Positions 24,924 through 34,315 of a stretch of 64,000 nucleotides of DNA are shown in pieces. This DNA is from JACIYW01 sp014359745 (lineage in GTDB: Bacteria > Pseudomonadota > Alphaproteobacteria > Rhodobacterales > Rhodobacteraceae): the NCBI GenBank assembly GCA_050433985.1, contig JBNPWE010000003.1, positions 1 to 64,000 of the forward strand, given 5' to 3'. The notes below the pieces were generated by a model. The model made no database searches. It saw only the letters and a program-made list of their open reading frames with translations, and was not told where the DNA came from. Each line of letters starts with the position of its first letter. The first letter of the stretch is position 1. Made by a program: the position numbers and the translations under genes.

Positions 24924-26255
24924 TCAGTTTTCGTCAAGCGCCTCGACAGCCTTTTCAAGCTCTTCCTTGGTGACCTCTTTCTCGGTCACCTTGGCGGCGG
25001 CAAAAATGTGATCGACGACCTTGTCCTCGAACAGGGGGGCGCGCAGTTGCTGCTGCATTTGCGGGTTCTTCTGAACGAAATCGAAGAACGCGCGTTCCTG
25101 CCCCGGATATTGCCGTGCCTGCGCCATGACGGCCTGGCCCATTTCGGCATCCGTCACCTGAATCTCGGCGCGCTGCCCGACCTCGGCCAGCAGCAGGCCC
25201 AGCCGCACGCGGCGTTCGGCCAGTTTGCGGTGTTCTTCGGTGGGCGTGATTTCGGGGTGATCATGGCCCTGGTGATCGGGGTTTTCCTCGTGCCAAAGCT
25301 GGTGCGCGATCTGGTTCGCCTCCGCCTCGAGCAGGCTCGGCGGCAGGTCGAACGTCACCAAACCGTCCAGCGCATCAAGAAGGCGGCGTTTGGCAACCGC
25401 ACGGGCGGCGTTGCCATACTCGGCTTCCAGCCGCTCACGGATCTGGCCTTTCAGCGCCTCCAGGCTTTCCGCCCCGAATTTCGTGGCCAGTTCATCATCG
25501 ATTTCGGCGGGCTTCGGGGCCTTTACGGCCTTTATGGTGCACTCGAACACCGCTTCCTTGCCAGCCAGATGCTTGGCGCCGTATTCTGCCGGGAAATTGA
25601 CGGTAACCGCCTTTTCCTCGTCGGCCTTGACGCCGACAAGCTGTTCCTCGAACCCGGGGATGAACGAATTCGATCCCAGCACCAGCGGATAATCTTCGGC
25701 CGCGCCGCCTTCGAACGGCTCTCCGTCGATCTTGCCGACGAAATCGATCACCACCTGATCGCCGTCCTTGGCTTTCGATCCCTTGCGGCGGTCTTCGAAA
25801 TTCTGCGCGCTTTCGGCCAGGTTTTTCAGCGCCTCATCCACCGAAGCGTCATCGGCCTTCACCACAAGCCGTTCCAGTTCCACGACCGAAAAATCCACTT
25901 CGGGGATTTCAGGCAGCGCCTCATAGGTCATGGAAACGGTGACATCGTCGCCTTCTTTCCAGTCCTGATTTGTCATCTGCACATCCGGCTGCATGGCGGG
26001 GCGATCGCCGGTGGCCTTGAAGTGATCCTGCATCGCGCCATCGATGCTTTCCTGCATCGCGTCGCCCAGCACCTTCGGGCCGAACTGCTTTTTGAGCAGA
26101 GCCATCGGCACCTTGCCCTTGCGAAAGCCCTTCATCTCTATTTCAGGCTGCGCCTCGGCCAGCTTTTCATTGACCTTGGCCTGAAGCTCACCGGCCGGAA
26201 CGGTGATCGTATAGCTGCGCTTCAAACCTTCGTTCAGGGTCTCGGTAACCTGCAT
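24924..26255 (-). CDS. tig: trigger factor
   Basis: Ribosome-bound chaperone and peptidyl-prolyl isomerase of 443 aa. The N-terminal ribosome-binding domain carries the signature GFRKGKVPMALLKKQFG (about residues 44-60). The FKBP-like PPIase domain spans about 150-240, and the rest is the substrate-cradling C-terminal domain. Start is ATG 26255 (MQVTETLNEGLKRSY); an in-frame extension runs into the tRNA. It is preceded by tRNA-Leu and probably transcribed after it. clpP/clpX, often neighbours, are not in view. Confidence 0.95.
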   Translation of the reverse strand: MQVTETLNEGLKRSYTITVPAGELQAKVNEKLAEAQPEIEMKGFRKGKVPMALLKKQFGPKVLGDAMQESIDGAMQDHFKATGDRPAMQPDVQMTNQDWKEGDDVTVSMTYEALPEIPEVDFSVVELERLVVKADDASVDEALKNLAESAQNFEDRRKGSKAKDGDQVVIDFVGKIDGEPFEGGAAEDYPLVLGSNSFIPGFEEQLVGVKADEEKAVTVNFPAEYGAKHLAGKEAVFECTIKAVKAPKPAEIDDELATKFGAESLEALKGQIRERLEAEYGNAARAVAKRRLLDALDGLVTFDLPPSLLEAEANQIAHQLWHEENPDHQGHDHPEITPTEEHRKLAERRVRLGLLLAEVGQRAEIQVTDAEMGQAVMAQARQYPGQERAFFDFVQKNPQMQQQLRAPLFEDKVVDHIFAAAKVTEKEVTKEELEKAVEALDEN

Positions 26256-26276
26256 TCGCCTTTTCCTTTTCCTCTC

Positions 26277-26361
26277 TGGTGCGGGTGGAGGGACTTGAAC
26301 CCCCACGCCTTGCGGCGCCAGAACCTAAATCTGGTGCGTCTGCCAATTTCGCCACACCCGC
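26277..26361 (-). tRNA. tRNA-Leu (anticodon TAG)
   Basis: On the minus strand the acceptor stem GCGGGTG pairs with CACCCGC, with A73 and an encoded CCA. The anticodon stem CCAGA/TCTGG holds loop TTTAGGT with anticodon TAG. A long variable arm (GCGCCGCAAGGCGT) marks it as class II leucine tRNA, and the T loop TTCAAGT is present. It lies 22 bp upstream of tig on the same strand. Confidence 0.95.
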
Positions 26362-26566
26362 ATGTACCGACAGGGCCGCCCGCAGGACAGCCCTGAAAAT
26401 CCGCGCCGTTCTAACAAAGCCGCACGGGGGAAGCGAGAGGAAAAGCGACAGTGCCCAAGCCTATCGCCGCGGGCCTTTCCCGCTTTTAACACTCTGTTTT
26501 CCTATCTGCGCCACATTGTCGGCCTAGGTGGGGCCAACGGCCCGAATTCGGGGTCGGGGGATTGAT

Positions 26567-27637
26567 ATGGGGAATTTTTCGGTTTGGATGCTTGGCGCGT
26601 CCAACATCACCATCAGCGGCGGCGGGTCGCTGAGCGGGATAACCCAGGGCGATGGATCGCATCTGGTTGGCCAGACGTTGCGCCTTGACGCGGGCGCATG
26701 GCAGCAAACCTTCATCTCCGACGGCTTGTTTGACGGATCCCTCGATGACAATGACAGCGGGCAGGTGTTGAACGGAACGCAAACCATTGACGGGACGACC
26801 TATTCAAGCGGCACCCAGGTTGAGGGTGAGTATCGCCTGACCCTGCAAGACCCCGCCACCGGCCAGACCTGGGAGGCGATCGGTTACAACATCGTCAACT
26901 CCAATCCCGGCTACGCCACGATCGAGGGGCTGGCCTTTGTCGGCCCGGTCGGCGGATTTCCCCCGGTCGGCGTCGATTTGAAAGTTATCAGCGCGTTTGA
27001 GGGGCCGGGAAGCAGCGGCCAGGCATCCATCGACGCTGGCAGCTTTGCCAGCCCGCCCTGCCTGACCACCGGATGCGTGATCGCGACCCCTTCAGGACCG
27101 GTCGCGGTCGAGGATCTGTGTCTGGGCGATCTGGTCTGGACGCGCAACGGCCCGGCGCGTCCGGTGCGCTGGATCGGCAAGGTCGTGGTGGGGGCAAGGG
27201 AACTGGCCGCGCGCCCGTCGTTTCGCCCGGTCCGCATCGCGCGCGGGGCCTTTTCGGCCAACCTGCCCGACCACGACACGCTTTTGTCACAGCAACACCG
27301 CGTTCTGTTGTCGGATTGGCGCGCCGAGATGTTCTATGGCCTGGACGAGGTTCTTGTGCCCGCGCGCAACCTGGTCAACGACCACTCCATCACCATCGCC
27401 AAGGATGTCGCGTCTGTCACCTATTACCACCTGTTGTTCGATCAGCACGAAATTATCGAGGCAAACGGGATCGAAACAGAAAGCTTCAATCCCGGCCCGC
27501 GTGGCATCGCCGCCCTGCCCGAGGCCAGTCGGGAAGAGATTTTTGCGCTGTTTCCATCGTTGCGCGATCCCGACACCACCGCAGGCCCGCTTGCCGCCCC
27601 GGTTCTGAAGGCGTGGGAGGCATTGATCCTGCGGTAA
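26567..27637 (+). CDS. Hint-domain protein (Hedgehog/intein fold) with unknown N-terminal region
   Basis: 356-aa protein. The first ~165 residues are Gly/Thr/Asp-rich with no recognised family. A Hint_2-type domain then begins at PPCLTTGCVIATPSGPVAVE and continues with LGDLVWTRNGPARPVRWIG, ending near DQHEIIEANGIETESF. The potential nucleophile Cys of the Hint start is present. No signal peptide is visible, so type I secretion or cytoplasmic location are both possible. Start is ATG 26567; an earlier GTG would add a low-quality tail. A second Hint gene follows 122 bp later. Such proteins are common in Rhodobacterales, mostly uncharacterised. Confidence 0.8.
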   Translation: MGNFSVWMLGASNITISGGGSLSGITQGDGSHLVGQTLRLDAGAWQQTFISDGLFDGSLDDNDSGQVLNGTQTIDGTTYSSGTQVEGEYRLTLQDPATGQTWEAIGYNIVNSNPGYATIEGLAFVGPVGGFPPVGVDLKVISAFEGPGSSGQASIDAGSFASPPCLTTGCVIATPSGPVAVEDLCLGDLVWTRNGPARPVRWIGKVVVGARELAARPSFRPVRIARGAFSANLPDHDTLLSQQHRVLLSDWRAEMFYGLDEVLVPARNLVNDHSITIAKDVASVTYYHLLFDQHEIIEANGIETESFNPGPRGIAALPEASREEIFALFPSLRDPDTTAGPLAAPVLKAWEALILR

Positions 27638-27759
27638 GCCGGGGAACAACCGCCATTTGGGCCGAAGACGACATCGCTGCCGTTAAAAAAGCCCGCCGTT
27701 AACGCATTCTTGCCACATTTCGGTGAAGACTGGCGTAGTAACCACAAAGGCATCTTATC

Positions 27760-28260
27760 ATGGCTGGTTTGAACAATCGCGCAGTTGCCAATGGCGGCCT
27801 TGATGACAGGCACGGCGCAGCGGTGCGGTCCTGCCATGGCGGCGTTGCGGCGGGAACGCGGATCCTGACGCTGGATGGCAACCTGCCGGTTGAATTCCTG
27901 GAACCGGGTGATCGTATCATCACCAGATCCGGCGCGCGCAAGCTGAGGGCGCTTGAGGTGCGCGTGAGTGACGGCGAATCTGCTATGCGGGTCAGCGCGG
28001 GCGCGCTTGGCTTTGACCGGCCTGAAGGTGACGTGCTGATCGGCGCCGATCAGACGGTGCTGGTGCGTGACTGGCGGGCCAAGGCGATGTTCGGCCAGGC
28101 CCAGGCCACGGTGCCGATCACGGCGCTGGCCGATGGCACTTTCATTGCGGCGCAAAAGGTCAGTGGCGTGCGGTTCTACACCCTCGTCTTCGACACCGCC
28201 GAAGTGGTCTATGCCGACGGTATGGAAATCGCCACCGCGCCCATGCCTGCACTGGCCTGA
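27760..28260 (+). CDS. short Hint-domain protein lacking the start cysteine
   Basis: 166-aa protein that is almost only a Hint_2 domain: VAAGTRILTLDGNLPVEFLE, PGDRIITRSGARKLRALEV, VRDWRAKAMFG and a late VVYADGMEIATAP. Where relatives have PCFxxGT, this one has HGGVAAGT, so the splicing/cleaving Cys is absent; the nearest Cys lies three residues earlier. Autoprocessing is therefore unlikely. ATG 27760 follows a weak ribosome site. Probably a duplicate of the neighbouring Hint gene that kept only the fold; function unknown. Confidence 0.75.
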   Translation: MAGLNNRAVANGGLDDRHGAAVRSCHGGVAAGTRILTLDGNLPVEFLEPGDRIITRSGARKLRALEVRVSDGESAMRVSAGALGFDRPEGDVLIGADQTVLVRDWRAKAMFGQAQATVPITALADGTFIAAQKVSGVRFYTLVFDTAEVVYADGMEIATAPMPALA

Positions 28261-28367
28261 ACCGGCGCCGCCGCAAGATCCCGCACAACCAAGCGAACAC
28301 CGCCCCGTGGGCTGGACGCCATCGCCGCGCTGGTGCAGGTTCGTCGTTGCACAGGCAGGGGGCGAAC

Positions 28368-30041
28368 ATGCGGGCGAACATGCGACAGGGCGGCAAGATC
28401 GTTGCGGATCAACTGGTGCGGCAGGGGGTGCGGCGGGTGTTCTCGGTGCCCGGCGAAAGCTTTCTGGCGGTGCTTGACGGGCTTTACGACAGCGGCATTC
28501 AGAACATCGTCTGCCGCCACGAAGGTGGCGCGGCCATGATGGCAGAGGCGATGGGCAAGCTGACCGGCCAGCCCGGCGTGGCGTTCGTGACACGCGGGCC
28601 GGGGGCCACCAATGCCTCTGCCGGGGTGCATATCGCCATGCAGGACGGCACGCCGATGGTGCTGTTCATCGGCCAGATCGCCCGTGGCCACCGCGACCGG
28701 GGCGCCTTTCAAGAGGTGAATTACCGCGCCTTCCTTGGCCCGCTGGCCAAATGGGTGGCAGAGGTCGATCAGACCGATCGCCTGCCTGAATATATCTCGC
28801 GCGCGTTTCATGTCGCCACCTCCGGGCGGCCGGGGCCGGTGGTGCTGGCCCTTCCCGAGGACATGCTGTCGGATTTCGCCGATGTGCCCGATAATGCCCC
28901 CCCCGCGCCGCGCATCGACGCAGTGGCGCCCGAGGCGGTGGCGGCGGTGCTGCAAGAGCTTGGCCGCGCCACGCGCCCGCTGATCATCGCCGGCGGGTCG
29001 CGCTGGTCGCAAGACACCGCGCGCGATCTGGCGCGCTTTGCCGGGGCGCATGGTGTGCCGGTTGCGGTGGATTTCCGACGGCAGGATTATATCGACAACC
29101 GCGATCCCGCCTATGCCGGGGATCTGGGCGTGGGCATGAACCCGCGCCTTGCCGAACGGCTGCGCACCGCCGACCTTTTGCTCGTGCTTGGCGCGCGGCT
29201 GGGCGATATCGCGACGGGGGGGTATGAGGTGCTGCACCCCGGCGCGCCGGGGCCGCGGCTGATCCACGTTCACCCTGATCCCGATGAACTCGGCAGCGTG
29301 TTTCGCCCCGATCTGGCCGTGGTGGCGACCGGCCCGGCGATGGTTGCCGCCCTTGCCTGCAGCAATGCGCCCGCCTTTGGTCGGGGCGATGCCCTGTTGC
29401 AAGACGCGCGCGCAGACTATGAGGCATGGAATACGCCCCGCGACACCCCCGGCGCGGTCAAGCTGGAACGGGTGGTGCGGCACCTGTCCGACACGCTGCC
29501 CGCCGACGCGATCCTGACCAACGGCGCGGGCAATTACGCGGCTTTTGTGCATCGCTATTTCCGGTTCCGCCAGCACGGCGGCCTGCTTGCGCCAACCTCG
29601 GGCAGCATGGGCTACGGATTTCCGGCGGCGATCGCGGCCAAGCTGGAACATCCCGACCGCACGGTGGTGTGTTTTGCCGGCGACGGCTGTTTCCAGATGA
29701 CCCTGAACGAGCTGTCAACTGCCGCGCAGCACGGCGCGGCGGTGGTGGTGATTGTCGCCAACAACGGGCGCTATGGCACGATCAGGATGCATCAGGAACG
29801 CCACTATCCGGGCCGGATATCGGGCACCGATCTGGCCAACCCCGACTTTGCCGCACTGGCCCGCGCCTATGGCGGCCACGGCGAGGTGGTGGAACAGGAC
29901 GCGGATTTTGCGGGGGCGTTTGACCGGGCGGTGGCCTCAAACAAGCCGGCGGTGATCGAATTGCGGCTTGATCGGGAAATGCTGACCCCGGCGCAAACGC
30001 TGACCGAGGTGCGCGCACAGGCGCTGGCCGCGCGGGGGTAA
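28368..30041 (+). CDS. thiamine pyrophosphate enzyme, acetolactate synthase-like
   Basis: 557-aa three-domain TPP enzyme. The activating Glu is E52 in VCRHEGGAAMMAEAMGKLTG. A central Rossmann domain follows, and the TPP/Mg site is GDGCFQMTLNEL ... NNGRYGT near 440-470 (GDG-x~27-NN). It resembles acetolactate synthase large subunits, but no small subunit gene is adjacent, and relatives include sulfopyruvate decarboxylase, oxalyl-CoA decarboxylase and glyoxylate carboligase. Start is ATG 28368 behind AGGGGG; ATG 28380 is a second option. It converges with smc, 24 bp apart. True substrate not assignable. Confidence 0.83.
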   Translation: MRANMRQGGKIVADQLVRQGVRRVFSVPGESFLAVLDGLYDSGIQNIVCRHEGGAAMMAEAMGKLTGQPGVAFVTRGPGATNASAGVHIAMQDGTPMVLFIGQIARGHRDRGAFQEVNYRAFLGPLAKWVAEVDQTDRLPEYISRAFHVATSGRPGPVVLALPEDMLSDFADVPDNAPPAPRIDAVAPEAVAAVLQELGRATRPLIIAGGSRWSQDTARDLARFAGAHGVPVAVDFRRQDYIDNRDPAYAGDLGVGMNPRLAERLRTADLLLVLGARLGDIATGGYEVLHPGAPGPRLIHVHPDPDELGSVFRPDLAVVATGPAMVAALACSNAPAFGRGDALLQDARADYEAWNTPRDTPGAVKLERVVRHLSDTLPADAILTNGAGNYAAFVHRYFRFRQHGGLLAPTSGSMGYGFPAAIAAKLEHPDRTVVCFAGDGCFQMTLNELSTAAQHGAAVVVIVANNGRYGTIRMHQERHYPGRISGTDLANPDFAALARAYGGHGEVVEQDADFAGAFDRAVASNKPAVIELRLDREMLTPAQTLTEVRAQALAARG

Positions 30042-30065
30042 CCGGCGGTCACCCGGTCGGGATGA

Positions 30066-33000
30066 TCAGGCAACCATCGCCGCGGCGCGTTTAAGATCAA
30101 CGCTGACCAACTGGCTGACGCCCTGTTCGCCCATGGTGACGCCAAACAGCCGATCCATGCGCGCCATGGTCACCGCGTGGTGGGTTATGATCAGGAACCG
30201 CGTGTCGGTCTGGCGGGTCATTTCATCAAGAAGATCGCAAAAGCGGGTGACGTTTGCATCATCAAGCGGCGCGTCCACCTCATCCAGCACACAGATCGGC
30301 GCGGGGTTGGCCAGAAACACGCCGAATATCAGCGCCAGCGCCGTCAGCGTCTGTTCGCCGCCCGACAAAAGCGACAGGGTCGACAGTTTCTTGCCCGGCG
30401 GCTGGCACAGAATTTCAAGACCCGCCTCCAGCGGATCATCGGATTCAACCAGCACCAGACGCGCCTCGCCACCGCCAAAAAGATGGGTGAACAGGCGGGT
30501 GAAGTTGACGTTTACCTGTTCAAACGCGGTCAGCAGCCGTTCGCGCCCCTCGCGGTTCAGCCCGTTTATGCCCGCGCGCAGCTTGCGCACCGCCTCTTCC
30601 AGATCGGCCTTTTCGCGGGCCAGCGCGTCATGTTCTTCCTGCACCTCGCGCGCGTCTTCCTCGGCGCGCAGGTTGACGGCGCCAAGCGCCTCTCGGGCGC
30701 GGCGCAGGCGGGCAACCTCGGCCTCGGCCTGATCCGGGGCGGGCAGGGTTTCGGGGTCGCCGATCAGATCCAACAGGCCCTTGGGGGTGGTTTCGGCCTC
30801 TTCGCGGATGCGTTGTTCGGCATCATTGCGGGCGGCGGCGGCGGCCTCGGCGCGGGCCTCGGCGCGGGCGCGGGCCTCGCGCGCCTCGGAGGCGGCGCGT
30901 TCGCTGGCACGTTCGGCCTCGGTCGCGGTGCGCAGGGTGGCTTCGGCCTGGGCCAGCGCATCGGCGGCTTTGCGGCGGCGCATCTCGGCGGCCTCGACGG
31001 CATCCATCAGGGCGGTGCGGCGGGCGATGATTTCGGCGGGGGCGGCGCGGGCGGCGCGCAGGGCGGCGTCGACCCCGGCGCGGCGCGTGGCCAGATCGGC
31101 GCTGCGGGTTTCGGCGTGATCAAGACGGGTGCGCCAGGTGGCGACCTCTTTGGCGATCTCTTGCAGGCGCCGCTGGCGCGCCTCGCCGGTGCGGCGCAGA
31201 TCGTCATGGGCGGCGCGTGTGGTCAGCATTTCGGCGCGCGCGGCCTCGACGCGGGCGCGCAGCGCCTCGACCGCCGCGCGGCCCCCTTGCAGATCGTCCA
31301 GCGCGGCCAGCGCCGCCTCTGCCTCGGTCACGCGCAGGGTGGCATCGCGGGTGGCATCGCCATGGCGGGTGGCGGCAAGGGTGGCCGATTCAAACCGGCC
31401 CTGGGCAAGGCTGCCGTCGGCCTCGGCGCGGGCAAGGGCGCGGTGCGCCGCCGTCATCGCGGTATCGGCAAGGCGGCGGGCATCGCGGGCCCCGGCCTCG
31501 GCACGGGTGGCATCGGTCAGGCGCTTTTGCAGAACCTCATGCGCCTGGGTCATGCCCTTGGCGCGGGCCTCTGCCTCGGACAATTCGCCCTTGAGCGCGG
31601 CAAGGCGGTTAAGCTGTTGCAGGCGCAGCGCGGCGGCACTTGGCGCATCCTCGGCTGCGGTGCGAAACCCGTCCCAGCGCCACAGATCGCCCGCGCGCGA
31701 TACCAACCGCTGGCCGGGATGCAAAAGCGGTTGCAGACGCGGGCCATCAGCCGCCGCGATCAGCCCGATCTGCGACAGCCGCCGGGCCAGAACGGCGGGC
31801 GCGGTGACATGGGTCGCCAGCGGTTCCGCCGGTGCGGGCAGGGCTTGCGGCGCGTCGTAATCGGGCAAAAGCGCCCAGCCAGAGGGCTGGCCCGCCGCCA
31901 CTTCCGGCGCCTGCAGGTCATCGGCAAGCGCCGCGCCCAGCGCCTGTTCAAGACCGGGCGCGACGGTAAGACGATCAAGGATCTGGTGGCCCGCCATCGC
32001 CTCGCGGTTGACAAGGCGTACCAGCGCCGCCGACTCGGCCTGAAGGGCCTTGGCCTCTCCCTCGGCGCCAGATCTGGCCGCGCGGGCCTCTGCCTCGGCC
32101 GACTGGGCCTCGGCGCGGGCGGTTTCGGCGGCTGTCAGCGCGGCCTCGGCAGCGCGCGCGGCCTGCTCTGCCTGTGCCTCGGCTTCCCGTGCGCTGGCAA
32201 GGTCGCGGGCGGCCTGTGTCACGGTGCTTTCGGCCTGGGCAGCGGCGGCTTCGGCGCGGGCGGCCTCAACGCGGTTCTTTTCCAGCGTGGTGCGGGCATC
32301 GGCAAGCTGGCGTTCGGCGCCCTGATGCCGGGCGGCAAGGCGCGCCGCCGCTTCGGTTTCCGCCGACAGCCGTTCCTCGATATCGGCAAGGGTCGCCGCC
32401 GCCTCACGCGCGGCCTGCGACGTCTGGGACAGCCGCGCATCATGGCCGGCATGGGCGCGGGTGATTTCCGCCTCTTCCCATGACAGGCGTTCCAGCGTTT
32501 CGCCCGCGTCACGGTTCAACGCCGTCTCGCGGTCTATATCGCGGTCAAGCTGCGCGATCTGCCCGGCAAGGGTGGCGATGGCCGCCTCGGCGCGCGCCGC
32601 CTCTTCATCCAGGCCCGCGCGTTCCACCGCCAGACGCTGGGCCACGGCCGCCGCGATCGCGCCTTCTTCGCGCAGGGGCGGCAGCGCCGCCTCGGCGGCT
32701 TCGCGCGCGGTTGTTGCGGCGCGCGCGGCGACCTCGGCGCGGGCGGCGCCTGCCAGGCAGTCGCGCACCTCGGCCCCGGCGGCAAGATGCGCGGCCTCGG
32801 CCAGCCGCCAGCGCCCATAAAGCAGCATGCCCTCGGCCCGGCGCAGCGCCGAACCGATCTCGCGATAGCGCGCGGCCTGACGCACCTGCCGGGCAAGGCC
32901 GGCAAGCTGGGCGGCCATCGCCTCCAGCACATCATCGACGCGGGCCAGATTGGCCTCTGTCGCGTTCAGGCGCAGCTCTGCCTCGTGGCGGCGCTGGTAA

Positions 33001-33518
33001 AGGCCGCCGATGCCTGCTGCATCTTCCAGCACCTTGCGGCGCGATTTGGGTTTGGCGTTGATCAGTTCGGATATCTGCCCCTGCCGCACCAATGCGGGCG
33101 AATGGGCGCCGGTCGCGGCATCGGCAAACAACATCTGCACATCGCGCGCCCGCACCTCGCGCCCGTTGACGCGATAGGCCGATCCCGCGTCGCGGGTGAT
33201 GCGGCGCACGATTTCCAGGGTGTCGGCATCGTTGAACCCCGCTGGCGCCAGACGTTCGGAATTATCCAGCGCCAGCACCACCTCGGCGAAATGCCGGGCG
33301 GGGCGCGAGGCGGCACCGGCAAAGATCACATCTTCCATCCCCTCGCCGCGCATCGCCGTGGGTCGGTTTTCGCCCATCACCCAGCGCAGCGCCTCCAGCA
33401 GGTTGGATTTGCCGCAACCGTTCGGCCCGACAACCCCGGTCAACCCGTCGGCGATCACAAGATCGGTCGGGTCCACAAAGCTTTTGAAGCCATTGAGTTT
33501 CAGGCGGGTGAATCGCAA
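30066..33518 (-). CDS. smc: chromosome segregation protein SMC
   Basis: ATP-driven DNA-organising protein of 1150 aa. The N-terminal head has Walker A GPNGCGKSN at 31-39. Two very long Ala/Glu/Arg-rich coiled coils flank a hinge around residues 500-640. The C-terminal head has signature LLSGGEQTLTALALI and Walker B ICVLDEVDAPLDDAN. The start is taken as TTG 33518 (MRFTRLKLNGFKSF), preceded by AGGTAA; earlier in-frame codons add non-SMC residues. The Ala-rich coils leave long open frames on the opposite strand that are not genes. scpA/scpB are not nearby. Confidence 0.95.
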   Translation of the reverse strand: MRFTRLKLNGFKSFVDPTDLVIADGLTGVVGPNGCGKSNLLEALRWVMGENRPTAMRGEGMEDVIFAGAASRPARHFAEVVLALDNSERLAPAGFNDADTLEIVRRITRDAGSAYRVNGREVRARDVQMLFADAATGAHSPALVRQGQISELINAKPKSRRKVLEDAAGIGGLYQRRHEAELRLNATEANLARVDDVLEAMAAQLAGLARQVRQAARYREIGSALRRAEGMLLYGRWRLAEAAHLAAGAEVRDCLAGAARAEVAARAATTAREAAEAALPPLREEGAIAAAVAQRLAVERAGLDEEAARAEAAIATLAGQIAQLDRDIDRETALNRDAGETLERLSWEEAEITRAHAGHDARLSQTSQAAREAAATLADIEERLSAETEAAARLAARHQGAERQLADARTTLEKNRVEAARAEAAAAQAESTVTQAARDLASAREAEAQAEQAARAAEAALTAAETARAEAQSAEAEARAARSGAEGEAKALQAESAALVRLVNREAMAGHQILDRLTVAPGLEQALGAALADDLQAPEVAAGQPSGWALLPDYDAPQALPAPAEPLATHVTAPAVLARRLSQIGLIAAADGPRLQPLLHPGQRLVSRAGDLWRWDGFRTAAEDAPSAAALRLQQLNRLAALKGELSEAEARAKGMTQAHEVLQKRLTDATRAEAGARDARRLADTAMTAAHRALARAEADGSLAQGRFESATLAATRHGDATRDATLRVTEAEAALAALDDLQGGRAAVEALRARVEAARAEMLTTRAAHDDLRRTGEARQRRLQEIAKEVATWRTRLDHAETRSADLATRRAGVDAALRAARAAPAEIIARRTALMDAVEAAEMRRRKAADALAQAEATLRTATEAERASERAASEAREARARAEARAEAAAAARNDAEQRIREEAETTPKGLLDLIGDPETLPAPDQAEAEVARLRRAREALGAVNLRAEEDAREVQEEHDALAREKADLEEAVRKLRAGINGLNREGRERLLTAFEQVNVNFTRLFTHLFGGGEARLVLVESDDPLEAGLEILCQPPGKKLSTLSLLSGGEQTLTALALIFGVFLANPAPICVLDEVDAPLDDANVTRFCDLLDEMTRQTDTRFLIITHHAVTMARMDRLFGVTMGEQGVSQLVSVDLKRAAAMVA

Positions 33519-33633
33519 ATATCTTACCTGCTGCGGGCACTGCGGTCTGATGACCACTATATGCCAGTGTGGGCCGACAATTCCACAAGATATTGCGAAT
33601 TACCGGGCTTGACCGATCTGTCGGCGCATCCGA

Positions 33634-34284
33634 TCAGGTAACCAGCATCCGCAATCCGCGGGTCACATCCGTGCGCACCGCAAGCCGCAGGCCCGGTTCA
33701 TCGCCCGCGCGCAGGGCGGCCAGGATGATACGGTGGTTGCGCGGCGGTTCGGTGCGCTGCATCCGGCCATAAAGCACCCGCATCGTCGGGCCAAGTTGCA
33801 GCCAGACGGTTTCCAGCATCGCCAGCATCGCCGGGGCCTGTGCGCGCAAATAAAGTGTGCGGTGGAATTCCAGATTGCTGCGGATATAGGCCACGGCATC
33901 TTGGCGCGCGACCGCCTCGGCATTGGCGGCGTTGATGATCTGCAAACGTTCGATCAGGGCGATATGCGCGCGTGGCAGGGCGCGGCTGGCAAGTTCGGGT
34001 TCCAGAAGGGCACGCAGGGCGGCCAGTTCCTCGATCCGCTCGTTGCTGAGTTCCGGCGTCGATATCCGCCCCGAGGATGACAGCGTCAGCGCGCCCTCGG
34101 CCACCAGCCTGCGCACCGCGTCGCGCGCGGGCGTCATCGAGGTGCCGAACATCCGCCCCAGACCGCGCAGGGTGAACCCCGCACCGGGGGCCAGTTCGCC
34201 ATGCATCACCTGGCCGCGCAGGGCACGGTAAAGCCGTTCATGCGCGGCAGCGTTCACATCGGCGGGGCGGGTTTGCGGCATCAT
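33634..34284 (-). CDS. GntR-family regulator, FCD (FadR-like) subgroup
   Basis: 216-aa transcription regulator. The winged HTH spans about residues 15-75 (LRGLGRMFGTSMTPARDAVR), followed by an all-helical FCD effector domain with RALLEPELASRAL and the metal-ligand-like FHRTLYLRAQAP. Two ATGs (34284, 34281) are possible. A perfect palindrome lies 9 bp upstream and could be its own operator. FCD proteins sense small organic acids; the target is not inferable from the neighbours, smc and rarA. Confidence 0.83.
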   Translation of the reverse strand: MMPQTRPADVNAAAHERLYRALRGQVMHGELAPGAGFTLRGLGRMFGTSMTPARDAVRRLVAEGALTLSSSGRISTPELSNERIEELAALRALLEPELASRALPRAHIALIERLQIINAANAEAVARQDAVAYIRSNLEFHRTLYLRAQAPAMLAMLETVWLQLGPTMRVLYGRMQRTEPPRNHRIILAALRAGDEPGLRLAVRTDVTRGLRMLVT

Positions 34285-34292
34285 CGGCGAAC

Positions 34293-34302
34293 TGTGATCA
34301 CA
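34293..34302. promoter_or_regulatory. 10-bp palindrome upstream of the GntR gene
   Basis: TGTGATCACA is self-complementary and lies just before the regulator's start codon, at the end of rarA and inside no coding region except the terminal gap. GntR-family regulators often autoregulate from such sites, but 10-bp palindromes also arise by chance. Confidence 0.3.
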
Positions 34303-34315
34303 AAAACACGCCGCG

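Noticed and set aside
30177..32483. 768-codon plus-strand open frame opposite smc, rich in Gly and Ala
   Set aside because: It mirrors the Ala/Glu-rich coiled-coil codons of smc in high-GC DNA and has no family motifs; the smc frame explains it.
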